A stretch of 64,000 bases of DNA, from positions 110,448-174,447 of the forward strand of contig NZ_KB907080.1 of the NCBI RefSeq assembly GCF_000381765.1, given 5' to 3'. Below the pieces are notes generated by a model. That model saw nothing but the letters and a program-made list of their open reading frames with translations, ran no database searches and had not been told where the DNA came from. This document shows, in pieces, positions 51,888 to 60,423 of this stretch. A program made the translations under genes and the position numbers. Each line of letters opens with the position of its first letter. The first letter of the stretch is position 1. Source of the DNA: [Zimmermannella] faecalis ATCC 13722. Its GTDB lineage: Bacteria; Actinomycetota; Actinomycetes; Actinomycetales; Microbacteriaceae.

Positions 51888-53990
51888 TTGCGCACGACCC
51901 TCGAAACCGCGCCCCGGGAGCGCGCCGCCATCGTGCGGCCCGCTCCCGGGGGCGTTCCCGGCGCCCTCGCGGCGATCGCGGGCCTGCTCGTGGCCGTCGC
52001 GCTCGTCGCCGGGTGGCACCTCACCCAGGGCACCTCGGGCGTCGGCTTCGGCGACCTGATCGCCTACTTCGGTGGTGCCCAAGAGACGGTCGGCGGCGTG
52101 CCGATCGGCGACATCTTTGCGGGCTCGCGCCTCCCCCGTCTCCTCGCCGGCATTGCGGTCGGGCTCGCGCTCGGCGTCGGCGGCATGCTGCTGCAGTCGA
52201 TCACGCGCAACGTGCTCGCCTCGCCCGACACCCTCGCGGTGACCTCGGGCTCGCACCTCGCGCTCACGGCGGTCGCGGCGTTCGGGATCTCGGTGCCGAT
52301 CTGGGCCTCAACCGGGGTCGCGTTCATCGGCGGCATCGGCGCGGCCGCGATCGTGCTCGGCCTCGCGGGCCGCTCCAGCGGCACCGCAACGACCCGACTC
52401 ATCCTCGCGGGCTCGGCGCTCGCGATGGCGTTCGACGCCCTCACCGGCATGCTGCTCATCCTCTTCAAGGAGTCGACGATCGGCCTGTTCGCGTGGGGCT
52501 CCGGTTCGCTCGCGCAGCTGAGCATCGACGCCTCGCTGCGGGCGCTCCCCCTCATCTTCGTCGTGCTCATCGCGGCGATGCTGCTGAGCCGACGCCTCGA
52601 TGTGCTCGGCCTCGGCGACGACGCGGCCGCCTCGCTCGGCGTACCGCTGCGCTCGACCCGGCTCATCGCGATCGTGCTCGCCGTCCTGCTCTCAAGCACG
52701 GCCGTCACCGTCGCGGGCCCGATCGCGTTCGTCGGCCTCGGCGCGCCCGTGCTCACGCGCCTCCTCGCGACGAAGGTGCGCGGCCTCGGCCGCCACGTGC
52801 TGCGCCTGCCCGCCTCGGGCCTCGTCGGCGCCCTGCTCGTGCTGCTCGCTGACGCGGTGCTGCGCGCGATCCTCGGCGCCGAGTCGGCCACGTCGATCCC
52901 CACGGGCATCCCCACCGCGCTCCTCGGCGCGGTCATGATCGTCATCCTCGCGATGCGGCTGCGCGATTCCGGCCCCGTGCGCCAGCCGCCGCAGGCGAAC
53001 CACGGCCTGCGCACGCGGCACCGCTTCACGCTCGTCTGGGCGATCGCGGCGGTCGCACTCGTCGCCGCGGCAATCGTCGGCCTGCTCGCCGGCAGCATCT
53101 GGCTGAAGACCGGCGACATCTCGGTGTGGCTGCAGGGCAGCGCCCCGAGCCTCATCGACCGCGCGCTCGACGAGCGCCTGCCCCGCGTCGGCGCCGCCGT
53201 GCTCGCCGGTGCCGCGCTCGGCCTCGCGGGCACGGTCGTGCAGTCGACCGTGCGCAACCCGCTCGCCGAACCGGGCCTGCTCGGCATCACCGCCGGCGCG
53301 GGGCTCGGGGCCGTGATTATCGTCACGGCGGGGATACCGGGCCGCGCCCCGCTCATCGCGATGGCGGTGCTCATGGGACTGCTCACGTTCACCCTCGTCG
53401 CCCTGCTCGCCTCGCGCGGTGGACTCCTCCCCGACCGGTTCGTGCTCATCGGTATTGGCTGCGGTACCGGCTTCAGCGCGATCAGCACGTTCCTGCTGCT
53501 GCGCGCGAACCCGTACGACACCCCGCGCATCTTCACGTGGCTGTCGGGCACGACGTACGGCCGCACGCTCGTCGACCTCGCGCCGGTCGCGATCGCTCTC
53601 GTGCTCACGATCCCCCTGCTCATCAGCCTGCGCCGCGAGCTCGACCTGCTCGCGGTCGACGAAGACACGCCCCGCGTGCTCGGCGTGCGGCTCGGCCGAA
53701 CCCGCTTCGTCGTGCTCGCAATCGCGGCGGTGCTCGCCGCCGTCGCGGTCGTCGCGATCGGCGTCATCGGCTTCGTCGGCCTCATCGCCCCGCACCTCGC
53801 CCGGGCGCTCGTGGGCTCGCGGCACAGCCGCGTGATCCCGGTGTCGATGCTGCTCGGCGGGCTGCTCGTCTGCGTCGCCGACATGCTCGGTCGATCGCTC
53901 ATCGCGCCGTCGCAGCTGCCGGCGGGCCTCATGATCGCGCTCATCGGCGCGCCGTACTTCGTCTGGCTACTGCGCAGCTCGCGAAGTTGA
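51888..53990 (+). CDS. fused FhuB-like siderophore permease (two FecCD units)
   Basis: A 700-residue permease made of two complete FecCD domains of about 340 residues. Unit 1: SRLPRLLAGIAVGLALGVGG, SITRNVLASPDTLAVTSG, GPIAFVGLGAPVLTR. Unit 2: RLPRVGAAVLAGAALGLAG, STVRNPLAEPGLLGITAG, GVIGFVGLIAPHLARALVGS. The fusion equals FhuB, whereas iron block 1 uses two separate subunits. The start is TTG 51888, two bases after the previous stop, or possibly GTG 51933. Confidence 0.9.
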   Translation: MRTTLETAPRERAAIVRPAPGGVPGALAAIAGLLVAVALVAGWHLTQGTSGVGFGDLIAYFGGAQETVGGVPIGDIFAGSRLPRLLAGIAVGLALGVGGMLLQSITRNVLASPDTLAVTSGSHLALTAVAAFGISVPIWASTGVAFIGGIGAAAIVLGLAGRSSGTATTRLILAGSALAMAFDALTGMLLILFKESTIGLFAWGSGSLAQLSIDASLRALPLIFVVLIAAMLLSRRLDVLGLGDDAAASLGVPLRSTRLIAIVLAVLLSSTAVTVAGPIAFVGLGAPVLTRLLATKVRGLGRHVLRLPASGLVGALLVLLADAVLRAILGAESATSIPTGIPTALLGAVMIVILAMRLRDSGPVRQPPQANHGLRTRHRFTLVWAIAAVALVAAAIVGLLAGSIWLKTGDISVWLQGSAPSLIDRALDERLPRVGAAVLAGAALGLAGTVVQSTVRNPLAEPGLLGITAGAGLGAVIIVTAGIPGRAPLIAMAVLMGLLTFTLVALLASRGGLLPDRFVLIGIGCGTGFSAISTFLLLRANPYDTPRIFTWLSGTTYGRTLVDLAPVAIALVLTIPLLISLRRELDLLAVDEDTPRVLGVRLGRTRFVVLAIAAVLAAVAVVAIGVIGFVGLIAPHLARALVGSRHSRVIPVSMLLGGLLVCVADMLGRSLIAPSQLPAGLMIALIGAPYFVWLLRSSRS

Positions 53991-53997
53991 CGCTCCG

Positions 53998-54029
53998 CGT
54001 CGCCGAGGTATCGACACGCCTCGGCGACG
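53998..54029 (+). terminator. hairpin ending iron operon 2
   Basis: CGTCGCCGAGG (53998-54008) pairs with CCTCGGCGACG (54019-54029) around a 10-base loop, eight bases past the stop. The loop contains TCGACA (54011-54016), which can act as the -35 of the next transcript, with TAGTGT (54034-54039) as -10 at a 17-base spacing. Confidence 0.75.
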
Positions 54030-54049
54030 TGTGTAGTGTGGCCCGCAGT

Positions 54050-54125
54050 GACACGGGGTGCCGCATCTGCGGCTGAGATGACACCCGTTGAACCTGCTCC
54101 AGTTCGTACTGGCGAAGGGATTGTC
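54050..54125 (+). promoter_or_regulatory. TPP riboswitch (THI box) of the thiYXZ-type operon
   Basis: Conserved blocks in order: ACGGGGTGCC, GCTGAGATGACACCCG (GCTGAGA at 54072-54078), TTGAACCTGCTCC, TACTGGCGAAGGGATT. This is a complete thiamine-pyrophosphate aptamer. The promoter TCGACA-17-TAGTGT would start the RNA near 54046. Confidence 0.95.
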
Positions 54126-54198
54126 CAGCTACTTCGTCGTGTGCGCCCGAGCGGTGCCACGGTGCCGTTCGTCGCGCTCCCGCCGCAGTGAGCGTGAC

Positions 54199-54224
54199 GG
54201 CCCTTTGCCGTTTCCAGAAGGGCC
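54199..54224 (+). promoter_or_regulatory. Shine-Dalgarno-sequestering hairpin of the thiY-like gene
   Basis: GGCCCTT (54199-54205) pairs perfectly with AAGGGCC (54218-54224). The right arm is part of the Shine-Dalgarno AGAAGGG, five bases before ATG 54228. Placed after the TPP aptamer, it is the likely off-state platform. Confidence 0.75.
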
Positions 54225-54227
54225 AAC

Positions 54228-55283
54228 ATGACCACCGCTTCCACCCACAACCCCGCCGCGCGCCGACGCTGGCGCCGGCTCGGAGCATCCGTGCTTGCCG
54301 CCGCGTCGCTCGCGCTCACCGCCTGCGCCGCCGGCCCCGCCGACTCGGCCGACGGCCTCACAACCGTGCGCTTTGCGCTCGACTGGACGCCGAACACGAA
54401 TCACACCGGCCTCTACGTCGCGATCGAGCGCGGCTACTTCGCCGACGCCGGCATCAACGTCGAGATCGTGCCGTACAACTCGTCGAGCCCGGGCGTGCTC
54501 GTCGACTCGGGCCAGGCCGACTTCGGCATCGGTTTCCAAGAGAGCACGTCGGTCGCGATGGCGGCCGGGGCCGACCTCGTCTCGGTGCTCGCGGTCGAGC
54601 AGACGTGGACCACGAACATCAGCGTGCTCGCCGACCGCGACGACATCCAAAGCCCCGCCGACCTCGACGGGCTCACGTACGGCGGCTTCGGCTCGGCGAC
54701 CGAGAACGCGAAAATGCGCGCGATCATTCAGGCCGCCGGCGGCAAGGGCGAGTTCGACACCGTCGTGCTCGACACCTCGGCCTACGAGGCGCTCTACTCG
54801 GGGGAGGTCGACTTCACGGTGCCGTTCGTCGCGTGGGAGGGCCTCGACGCGGCCCACCGCGGCATCGACCTCAAGGGCTTCGCGCCCACCGACTACGGGT
54901 TCCCCGACAACTACCAGGTGATCGTCATCGGCAATGGCGGCTGGCTCGACGAGCATCCCGACCTCGCGGCCGGCTTCACGCAGGCGCTTGCGCACGGCTA
55001 CGAAGACTCAATCGCCGACCCGGCGGCGGCCGCAGAGATTCTGCAGGAGCAGAACGCCGACGTGCTCACCGACCTCGATTTCCTCGTCGAGAGCCAGGAG
55101 CTGCTCGCGAGCGACTACATGCTCGACGAGCACGGCGAGTTCGGCGGGCAGACGCTCGAGCAGTGGACCGAGCTCGGCGAGTTCCTGCTCGACGAAGGCC
55201 TGCTCGTCGACGCGAACGGCGACCCCATCACCGAGGCGCCCGATTGGTCGGAGTTCTTCACGAATGCGTACCTCGATGACTGA
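54228..55283 (+). CDS. thiY: thiamine-precursor (HMP) binding lipoprotein, ThiY-like
   Basis: A 351-residue NMT1/THI5-type binding protein. After a signal peptide with lipobox ALTAC comes FALDWTPNTNHTGLYVAIER, the signature of the THI5/ThiY group that binds pyrimidine precursors of thiamine (HMP or formyl-aminopyrimidine). VSVLAVEQTWTTNISVLADR and YGGFGSATENAKM also fit. The TPP riboswitch upstream supports this. Its last eight bases overlap the permease start. Confidence 0.9.
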   Translation: MTTASTHNPAARRRWRRLGASVLAAASLALTACAAGPADSADGLTTVRFALDWTPNTNHTGLYVAIERGYFADAGINVEIVPYNSSSPGVLVDSGQADFGIGFQESTSVAMAAGADLVSVLAVEQTWTTNISVLADRDDIQSPADLDGLTYGGFGSATENAKMRAIIQAAGGKGEFDTVVLDTSAYEALYSGEVDFTVPFVAWEGLDAAHRGIDLKGFAPTDYGFPDNYQVIVIGNGGWLDEHPDLAAGFTQALAHGYEDSIADPAAAAEILQEQNADVLTDLDFLVESQELLASDYMLDEHGEFGGQTLEQWTELGEFLLDEGLLVDANGDPITEAPDWSEFFTNAYLDD

Positions 55284-56067
55284 ATCACGGGGCGGGATGC
55301 GCGGGCTCCACACCCGCGCCTGGGTTCCGGTCGCGCTCGTGGCAGCCGCGATCTGCGTGTGGGAGCTCGTCGCGCACGCGAGCGGCGTGCGGCCCCAGGT
55401 GCTGCCCTCCCCCTCGCGGGTTCTCGCCGAGGGCTGGGATCAGCGCGAGGTGCTGCTCGGGCACACACTCTCGACGCTCGGGGTCACGGCGGCCGGCTTC
55501 GCACTCTCGCTCGGGTGCGCGTGGGTGATCGCGGTCGTGGCAGACTTCTTCCCCGCGCTGCGGCAGGGGGTGACGCCGCTGCTCGTCGCGTCGCAGACGA
55601 TTCCGGTGATCGCGATTGCGCCGCTCGTCGTGATCTGGTTCGGGTTCGGGCTCTGGCCGAAGATGCTCGTCGTCGCGCTCGTCACGTTCTTCCCGCTCGC
55701 CGTCGGGCTCATCGAGGGCTTCGGGGCGGCCGGGAGCGAGGCGACGCGGCTGCTGCGCAGCATGGGCGCGGGGCGCATCCGCCGGTTCGCGTTCGTGCGG
55801 CTGCCGTCGGCAATGCCGGCGTTCTTTACCGCGCTGCGCATCGGCATCACGTACGCCGTGACGGGCGCGATCTTCGCCGAGTACGTCGGCGCCCGGTCGG
55901 GCCTCGGCATCTACATGAGCGTGCAGAAAAACGCGTTCCGCACCGACCTCGTGCTCGCCGCGGTCGCGATCACCGCGCTCGTGAGCGTGGCGCTCTACCT
56001 CTCGACGTACCTCGTCGAGCGGCTCCTGATTCCCTGGCACTCACGTCTTCGAGGGGTGGCGCCATGA
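55276..56067 (+). CDS. thiX: thiamine-precursor importer permease, ThiX-like
   Basis: A 263-residue permease of the SsuC/TauC/ThiX type with six helices. The cytoplasmic EAA-like loop is EATRLLRSMGAGRIRRFAFV, preceded by QTIPVIAIAPLVVIWFGFG. The ATG at 55276 lies inside the end of thiY; a second ATG at 55297 is possible. The stop overlaps the ATPase start (ATGA). Confidence 0.9.
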   Translation: MTESRGGMRGLHTRAWVPVALVAAAICVWELVAHASGVRPQVLPSPSRVLAEGWDQREVLLGHTLSTLGVTAAGFALSLGCAWVIAVVADFFPALRQGVTPLLVASQTIPVIAIAPLVVIWFGFGLWPKMLVVALVTFFPLAVGLIEGFGAAGSEATRLLRSMGAGRIRRFAFVRLPSAMPAFFTALRIGITYAVTGAIFAEYVGARSGLGIYMSVQKNAFRTDLVLAAVAITALVSVALYLSTYLVERLLIPWHSRLRGVAP

Positions 56068-56876
56068 CCGGCGCGGCGCCGCGGCTGCGCCTCAGCGACG
56101 TGTCGAAGTCGTTCGCGCTGCGTCGCAGGCACGAGCGGCTCGTGCTCGACGGCATCTCGTTCGACGTCGAGGCGGGCGAGTTCATCGCGATCGTCGGCCC
56201 CTCGGGCGCGGGCAAGTCGACGCTCATGAACCTCGTCGCTGGCCTCGACCGCCCCACGGCCGGCGGCATCGAGGTCGACGGTCGCGCCGTGACGGGCGCG
56301 GGCGGGCACGCGGCATACATGCCCCAGCGAGACCTGCTGTTCCCGTGGCGCACGGTGCTCGCAAACGCGGCGCTCGGGCTCGAGGTGCGCGGTGTGCCCC
56401 GGGCACGCGCCCGAGCCCAGGCGCAGGAGCTGTTTGCCGAGTTCGGTCTCGCGGGATTCGAAGACGCGCACCCGAGCGAGCTCTCGGGCGGCATGCGGCA
56501 ACGGGCGGCGCTCCTGCGCACGGTCGTGCAGGGTCGGCCAACGCTGCTGCTCGACGAGCCGTTCGGCGCCCTCGACGCGCTCACGCGCCTGCAGCTGCAC
56601 GCGTGGCTGCAGCGGGTGTGGGCCGAGCATGCCTGGACGGCGCTGCTCATCACCCACGACATTCGGGAAGCGCTCACCCTCGCCGACCGCGTCGTCGTGC
56701 TGAGCCAGCGCCCCGCGACCGTGCAGCGCATCCTGACCGTCGACCTGCCGCGACCCCGCGACGCCGACGTCATGACGAGCCCCGAGTTCGCTCGGCTCGA
56801 GCGCACGCTCCTCGCGACGATCAGCGGCACGCCCGAGGCGGAGTTCGCGGCGACGCCGGGTTCGGCGCTGAGCTAG
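56064..56876 (+). CDS. thiZ: thiamine-precursor importer ATPase, ThiZ-like
   Basis: A 270-residue ATPase of the SsuB/TauB/ThiZ group: Walker A GPSGAGKST, Q-loop MPQRDLLFPWRTV, signature ELSGGMRQR, Walker B LLLDEPFGALD, H-loop ITHDIREAL. The GALD sequence after Walker B and the LSQRPATVQ segment are typical of this group. It completes the riboswitch-controlled importer. No terminator is evident before the convergent hydrolase gene. Confidence 0.9.
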   Translation: MTGAAPRLRLSDVSKSFALRRRHERLVLDGISFDVEAGEFIAIVGPSGAGKSTLMNLVAGLDRPTAGGIEVDGRAVTGAGGHAAYMPQRDLLFPWRTVLANAALGLEVRGVPRARARAQAQELFAEFGLAGFEDAHPSELSGGMRQRAALLRTVVQGRPTLLLDEPFGALDALTRLQLHAWLQRVWAEHAWTALLITHDIREALTLADRVVVLSQRPATVQRILTVDLPRPRDADVMTSPEFARLERTLLATISGTPEAEFAATPGSALS

Positions 56877-56944
56877 TCAACCGCGGGTCGGTGCGGCGGG
56901 CGACCCCGCGTATCCGGCCCGCGGCTCGGGTTCGGCCTCGCGCG

Positions 56945-57706
56945 CTAGGAGCCGGCCCGCTCGACGTCGGCGAGGAACTCGACGAGTAGCCGAGCCGTAA
57001 GGTCGGGTTTCTCGCGTACGAGCGCGTGGGTCGTGCCTGGCACGATCGCGAGCTCGGCGCGGGGAATCGCCGCCGCGATCGCGAGCGAGTGGTCGGGTCG
57101 CACGGCGTCGCGGTCGCCCGCCATGACGAGGGTGCGGGCACGGATGGCCGCGAGCGCCGCGGGCTCGAGGTTCGGCTCGCTCCCCCACAGGCGCAGGAGC
57201 TTCTCGAGCATGGCGTCGTGATGCTCGGGCCCGTCGGGCGAGAGTCGCTCGTACGCCTCGCGCTCGGCCGCGTAGTCGGGGCCCTCGTCGCCGAGCGGCG
57301 CGAGCGGCGGGAGCGCGCCCGCCGCGGGGTCGAAGGCCGTGGGGTCGAGGTTCGCGCTGATCGCGACGATCGACCGCGGCCGTTCGGGCTGCCGCAGGGC
57401 GAGCAGGAGCGCGAGAATGCCGCCGTCGCTGTACCCGACGAGGTGGGGATGCGCGAGGTCGTGCGCGTCGAGGTAGGCGACAAGGTCGTCGAGCATCGCG
57501 TCGTAGCCGTAGTCGCCCGCGATGTCGGCCGAGCGGCCATGACCCGGTCGCTCGTACGCGTACACGCGATGCGTCGCCGCGAGCGCCTCCTGCTGCGGCC
57601 GCAACGATTCGAGGGAGCAGTACCCGCCGTGCAGCAGCACGACCGGCGAGCCGTCGCCCTCGACCTCTTCGTAGAGGTCGTGCCCGTTGATGGCGATGCG
57701 CGTCAC
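56945..57706 (-). CDS. alpha/beta hydrolase
   Basis: A 253-residue hydrolase with the full triad: nucleophile Ser in HLVGYSDGGIL, Asp in VMAGDRDAVR and His in VPGTTHALVREK. The oxyanion-hole segment is VVLLHGGYCS. It is similar to small esterases and pimelyl-ACP esterase-like proteins; the substrate is unknown. Its start overlaps the epimerase stop by 4 bases, so both may act in one pathway. Confidence 0.9.
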   Translation of the reverse strand: MTRIAINGHDLYEEVEGDGSPVVLLHGGYCSLESLRPQQEALAATHRVYAYERPGHGRSADIAGDYGYDAMLDDLVAYLDAHDLAHPHLVGYSDGGILALLLALRQPERPRSIVAISANLDPTAFDPAAGALPPLAPLGDEGPDYAAEREAYERLSPDGPEHHDAMLEKLLRLWGSEPNLEPAALAAIRARTLVMAGDRDAVRPDHSLAIAAAIPRAELAIVPGTTHALVREKPDLTARLLVEFLADVERAGS

Positions 57707-58722
57707 GACTGCGCCTTTGCGAGTGTCTGCCCGAGTTGGCTGAGGAGCTCGCGCTCCTCAGCGTCGGTGAGCCCCGCACCGTGTGGGTTCGGGATGCCGT
57801 GCTCGAGGTCGTAGCGAAGCGAATCACCGAGTGTGTCGGCGAGCGGCCGCAACGTGAGCCCCGCCGCTCGGGCTCGCTCGGTCGAGCGCGCGTTCATGCC
57901 GTACCAGTCTCGGGCGGCGATCCACAGCGGCAGCGAGCGTGGGCCCATCCACTGCGAGACTTCGTGCTCGTCGAGCCACGTTTCGGGCGCCGTCACGACC
58001 TCGGCCGCGCTGTTCGCAGCGGCCCGGGCTGCTTCAAGGTGGGCCGGGAGCGGATGCGCGTCGCCGAGCGCGTTGAACGCGCCGGTCGCGCCGCCGGTCG
58101 CAAGCCTCACGATGAACTCGGCAAGGTCGCGCACATCGATGATCGAGGTCGGGAGTTCGGGGGCGTCGGGCGCGAGCACGCGACGTTCGTCGTTCGAGGG
58201 CGCGGCGAATCGGCGCACCCAGTAGCTGGTGCGCCCCGTCGGGTCGCCCGGTCCCCCGATGAGCCCGGGCCGCACGATCGCGGCACGCTGCGGGCCGAAC
58301 ACGTCGATGACGGTGCGTTCGCAGGCGACCTTCGCCTCCCCGTACTCCGCCATGCTCGCCATTTCGTCGCCTTCGAGTGGCGGGAGCAGTTCGCCTGACT
58401 CGTCGGCGCCGATCGTCGCGTGGCTCGCGTACGCGCTGCAGCTTGAGACGTAGACGTACTTCGCGGCGCCTCGCTCGAGGTCACGCACCGCGCGGCGCAC
58501 CTGGCCGGGCTCGCGCGCGAGATCGACCACCGCATCCCAGGATTCGTTACCCACGCCGTGCAGGGCGTCGTCGGTGTCGCGATCGGCTCGCACGAACCGG
58601 GCACCGGTCGGTACCGGCGCGCTGCCCCGGGCGAGGCAGGTGACGACATGGCCGTCACGGAGGGCAGTTTCGGCGACCGTGTGGCCGAGCCAGGCGGTGC
58701 CGCCGAGCAGGAGCAACTTCAT
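57703..58722 (-). CDS. NAD-dependent epimerase/dehydratase family protein
   Basis: A 339-residue extended short-chain dehydrogenase. The N-terminal nucleotide site is LLLGGTAWLGHTVAETAL. The catalytic Tyr and Lys are in AEYGEAKVACE, preceded by YVYVSSCSAYA, and SIIDVRDLAEFIVRLA follows. Proteins like this are often called reductases or sugar epimerases; the true substrate is unknown. It is first of the two-gene unit with the hydrolase. Confidence 0.9.
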   Translation of the reverse strand: MKLLLLGGTAWLGHTVAETALRDGHVVTCLARGSAPVPTGARFVRADRDTDDALHGVGNESWDAVVDLAREPGQVRRAVRDLERGAAKYVYVSSCSAYASHATIGADESGELLPPLEGDEMASMAEYGEAKVACERTVIDVFGPQRAAIVRPGLIGGPGDPTGRTSYWVRRFAAPSNDERRVLAPDAPELPTSIIDVRDLAEFIVRLATGGATGAFNALGDAHPLPAHLEAARAAANSAAEVVTAPETWLDEHEVSQWMGPRSLPLWIAARDWYGMNARSTERARAAGLTLRPLADTLGDSLRYDLEHGIPNPHGAGLTDAEERELLSQLGQTLAKAQS

Positions 58723-58849
58723 GCCCTCAGCCTTGCAGCCGTGCGTGAAAGCGGGGTGGCCGTTCGCGTTCGGCGGAGGCCGCGCATCCGAGCCAACAGC
58801 TGTCGCTTGCTAGGGTCGGCGGCACCATGTGACGAAGGAGACACGCACC

Positions 58850-59716
58850 ATGAAGCCGCTTCGAATGCTCGTACCGGTCGCGATCGCGACCCTCGCCCTC
58901 ACCGCCTGCCAGTCGGGTGGCAGCACGCCAACGGACACGGGTGCCGAGACGACCGAGGCGTCCGGCGGCTCGGCGGGTTCGGCCGCGCTTGAGGACGGCG
59001 TGCTCACCGCCTGCTACACGGGCGACTACCGGCCGTTCAGCTACGACAACCCCGACACGGGCGAGCGCGAGGGAATCGATGTCGCGCTCATGGAGAATCT
59101 CGCGGAGCAGCTCGACGTCGAGCTGGAGTGGGAGAGGACGTCGTGGTCGGACCTCATGGAGACGTTCCTCGACTCGTGCGACATCGCGGTCGGCGGCATC
59201 TCGGTCACCGACGAGCGCGCCGAGCAGGTTGCGTTCAGCGATCCGGTGATCGTCGGCGGCAAGGCCGCGATCACGACCTGCGGGCGCGAGGAGGACTTCG
59301 ACGAGCTCGACGAGGTCAACCAGCCCGACACGACGCTGATCACCCCAGTCGGCGGCACGAATGAGGAGTTCGCCGACGAGAACGCGCCCGAGGCCGACAT
59401 CGTGCGCTACGACGACAACAACACGATCTTCGATCAGATCGTCGCGGGCGATGCCGACGTCATGATCACCGACGCGCCCGAGGTCGTGTGGGCCGCGCAC
59501 GAGCATCCGGAGCTCTGCGAGGTGAACGCCGCCGACCCCTTCACCGACGCGACGCTCGCGTACATGCTCCCGCTCGACGACCCCGAGCTCGTCGACACCG
59601 TGAACGCGTGGCTCGCGGGCACGTACGACGACGGCACGTGGGATGCAGCGGTCAGCGACTGGTTCGGCGACGACTCGGTGTTCTCGGCGGAGCAGTTGCA
59701 GGAGACGCTCGGCTAG
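58850..59716 (+). CDS. solute-binding-type lipoprotein, PheC (cyclohexadienyl dehydratase)-like
   Basis: A 288-residue protein with lipobox LALTAC and a Gly/Ser/Thr linker. The mature part LTACYTGDYRPFSYDNPDTG, the middle DIAVGGISVTDERAEQVAFS and the later TPVGGTNEEFADE resemble PheC, a periplasmic cyclohexadienyl dehydratase of the binding-protein fold, in which the Glu of GGTNExF is catalytic. There is no permease or ATPase gene beside it, unlike a normal amino-acid importer. It may be an enzyme making phenylpyruvate outside the membrane or an orphan binding protein. The ATG at 58850 follows AAGGAG. Confidence 0.8.
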   Translation: MKPLRMLVPVAIATLALTACQSGGSTPTDTGAETTEASGGSAGSAALEDGVLTACYTGDYRPFSYDNPDTGEREGIDVALMENLAEQLDVELEWERTSWSDLMETFLDSCDIAVGGISVTDERAEQVAFSDPVIVGGKAAITTCGREEDFDELDEVNQPDTTLITPVGGTNEEFADENAPEADIVRYDDNNTIFDQIVAGDADVMITDAPEVVWAAHEHPELCEVNAADPFTDATLAYMLPLDDPELVDTVNAWLAGTYDDGTWDAAVSDWFGDDSVFSAEQLQETLG

Positions 59717-59755
59717 GCGCCGCGAGGCGGGCGGATACGCGTGCTCAGGCGCGTG

Positions 59756-60379
59756 TCAGGCGCTAGGCGAGCTCGCGTCGAGCTCGGCTGCGAGGCCGTT
59801 GATGAGCGCGCGGAGGCCGCGCTCGAACGAGGTGGCGTCGACGCCCGTGCGCTCCGTGACGACCTTGAGGGCGTCGGCGAGATTCGGGAGGTCTCGCGCC
59901 TCCTGCGTGCGCGCGCCCGCGTACGAGCCGAAGGCTGACCCGAGCACGAAGTCGCGCACAGCGAGGCCCGCCTCGACGGCGTCGGCCGCACTCCAGCCCG
60001 CGCCGATGAGCACGCCGTACACCGCGTCGGCCATGCGCAGCTGCGACTCGAGGTTCGTGACGCCGCGCGCGAGCAGCGGAATCACGCCGGGATGCTCGTG
60101 GAGCACCCGCCAGTAGCTGCGCGCCCACGCGGCCAGCGCCGCCCGCCACTCGGACCCCTCGAGCACGGTCATGTCGACGGTCGCGAGCACCGCATCGACC
60201 ACCGCGTCGGCCACCGCATCCATGGTTGCGAAGTGGTTGTAGATCGACGGCCCCTGCACCCCGAGGCGCGCGGCCAAGCCACGCGTCGTGAGCTGCGCTG
60301 GGCCGCCCTCGCCGATGAGTTCGAGCGCGACCGCGACGATGCTCTCTCGCGTGAGCTTGGGAGAAGTCGGCCGACCCAT
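59756..60379 (-). CDS. TetR-family regulator
   Basis: A 207-residue regulator with an N-terminal helix-turn-helix (SPKLTRESIVAVALELIGEG, LTTRGLAARLGVQGPSIYNH) and a TetR_C-like helical ligand domain (YWRVLHEHPGVIPLL, AGLAVRDFVLGSAFG). It lies 45 bases downstream of the CurA-type reductase on the same strand, so it could control it or an unlinked target. The ligand is unknown. Confidence 0.92.
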   Translation of the reverse strand: MGRPTSPKLTRESIVAVALELIGEGGPAQLTTRGLAARLGVQGPSIYNHFATMDAVADAVVDAVLATVDMTVLEGSEWRAALAAWARSYWRVLHEHPGVIPLLARGVTNLESQLRMADAVYGVLIGAGWSAADAVEAGLAVRDFVLGSAFGSYAGARTQEARDLPNLADALKVVTERTGVDATSFERGLRALINGLAAELDASSPSA

Positions 60380-60423
60380 GCCCTCCAGATTAGCGCCGGG
60401 TCGACCTCCGCCTCGGCGCCGCG

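Noticed and set aside
49932..53990. Vitamin B12 rather than siderophore importer
   Set aside because: BtuCDF also uses this fold, but no cobalamin riboswitch is present and a strong DtxR box controls the operon.
52064..54397. 777-codon antisense frame through the fused permease and the TPP riboswitch
   Set aside because: It reads through a riboswitch and a terminator and has Ser/Arg/Ala-rich, domain-free translation.
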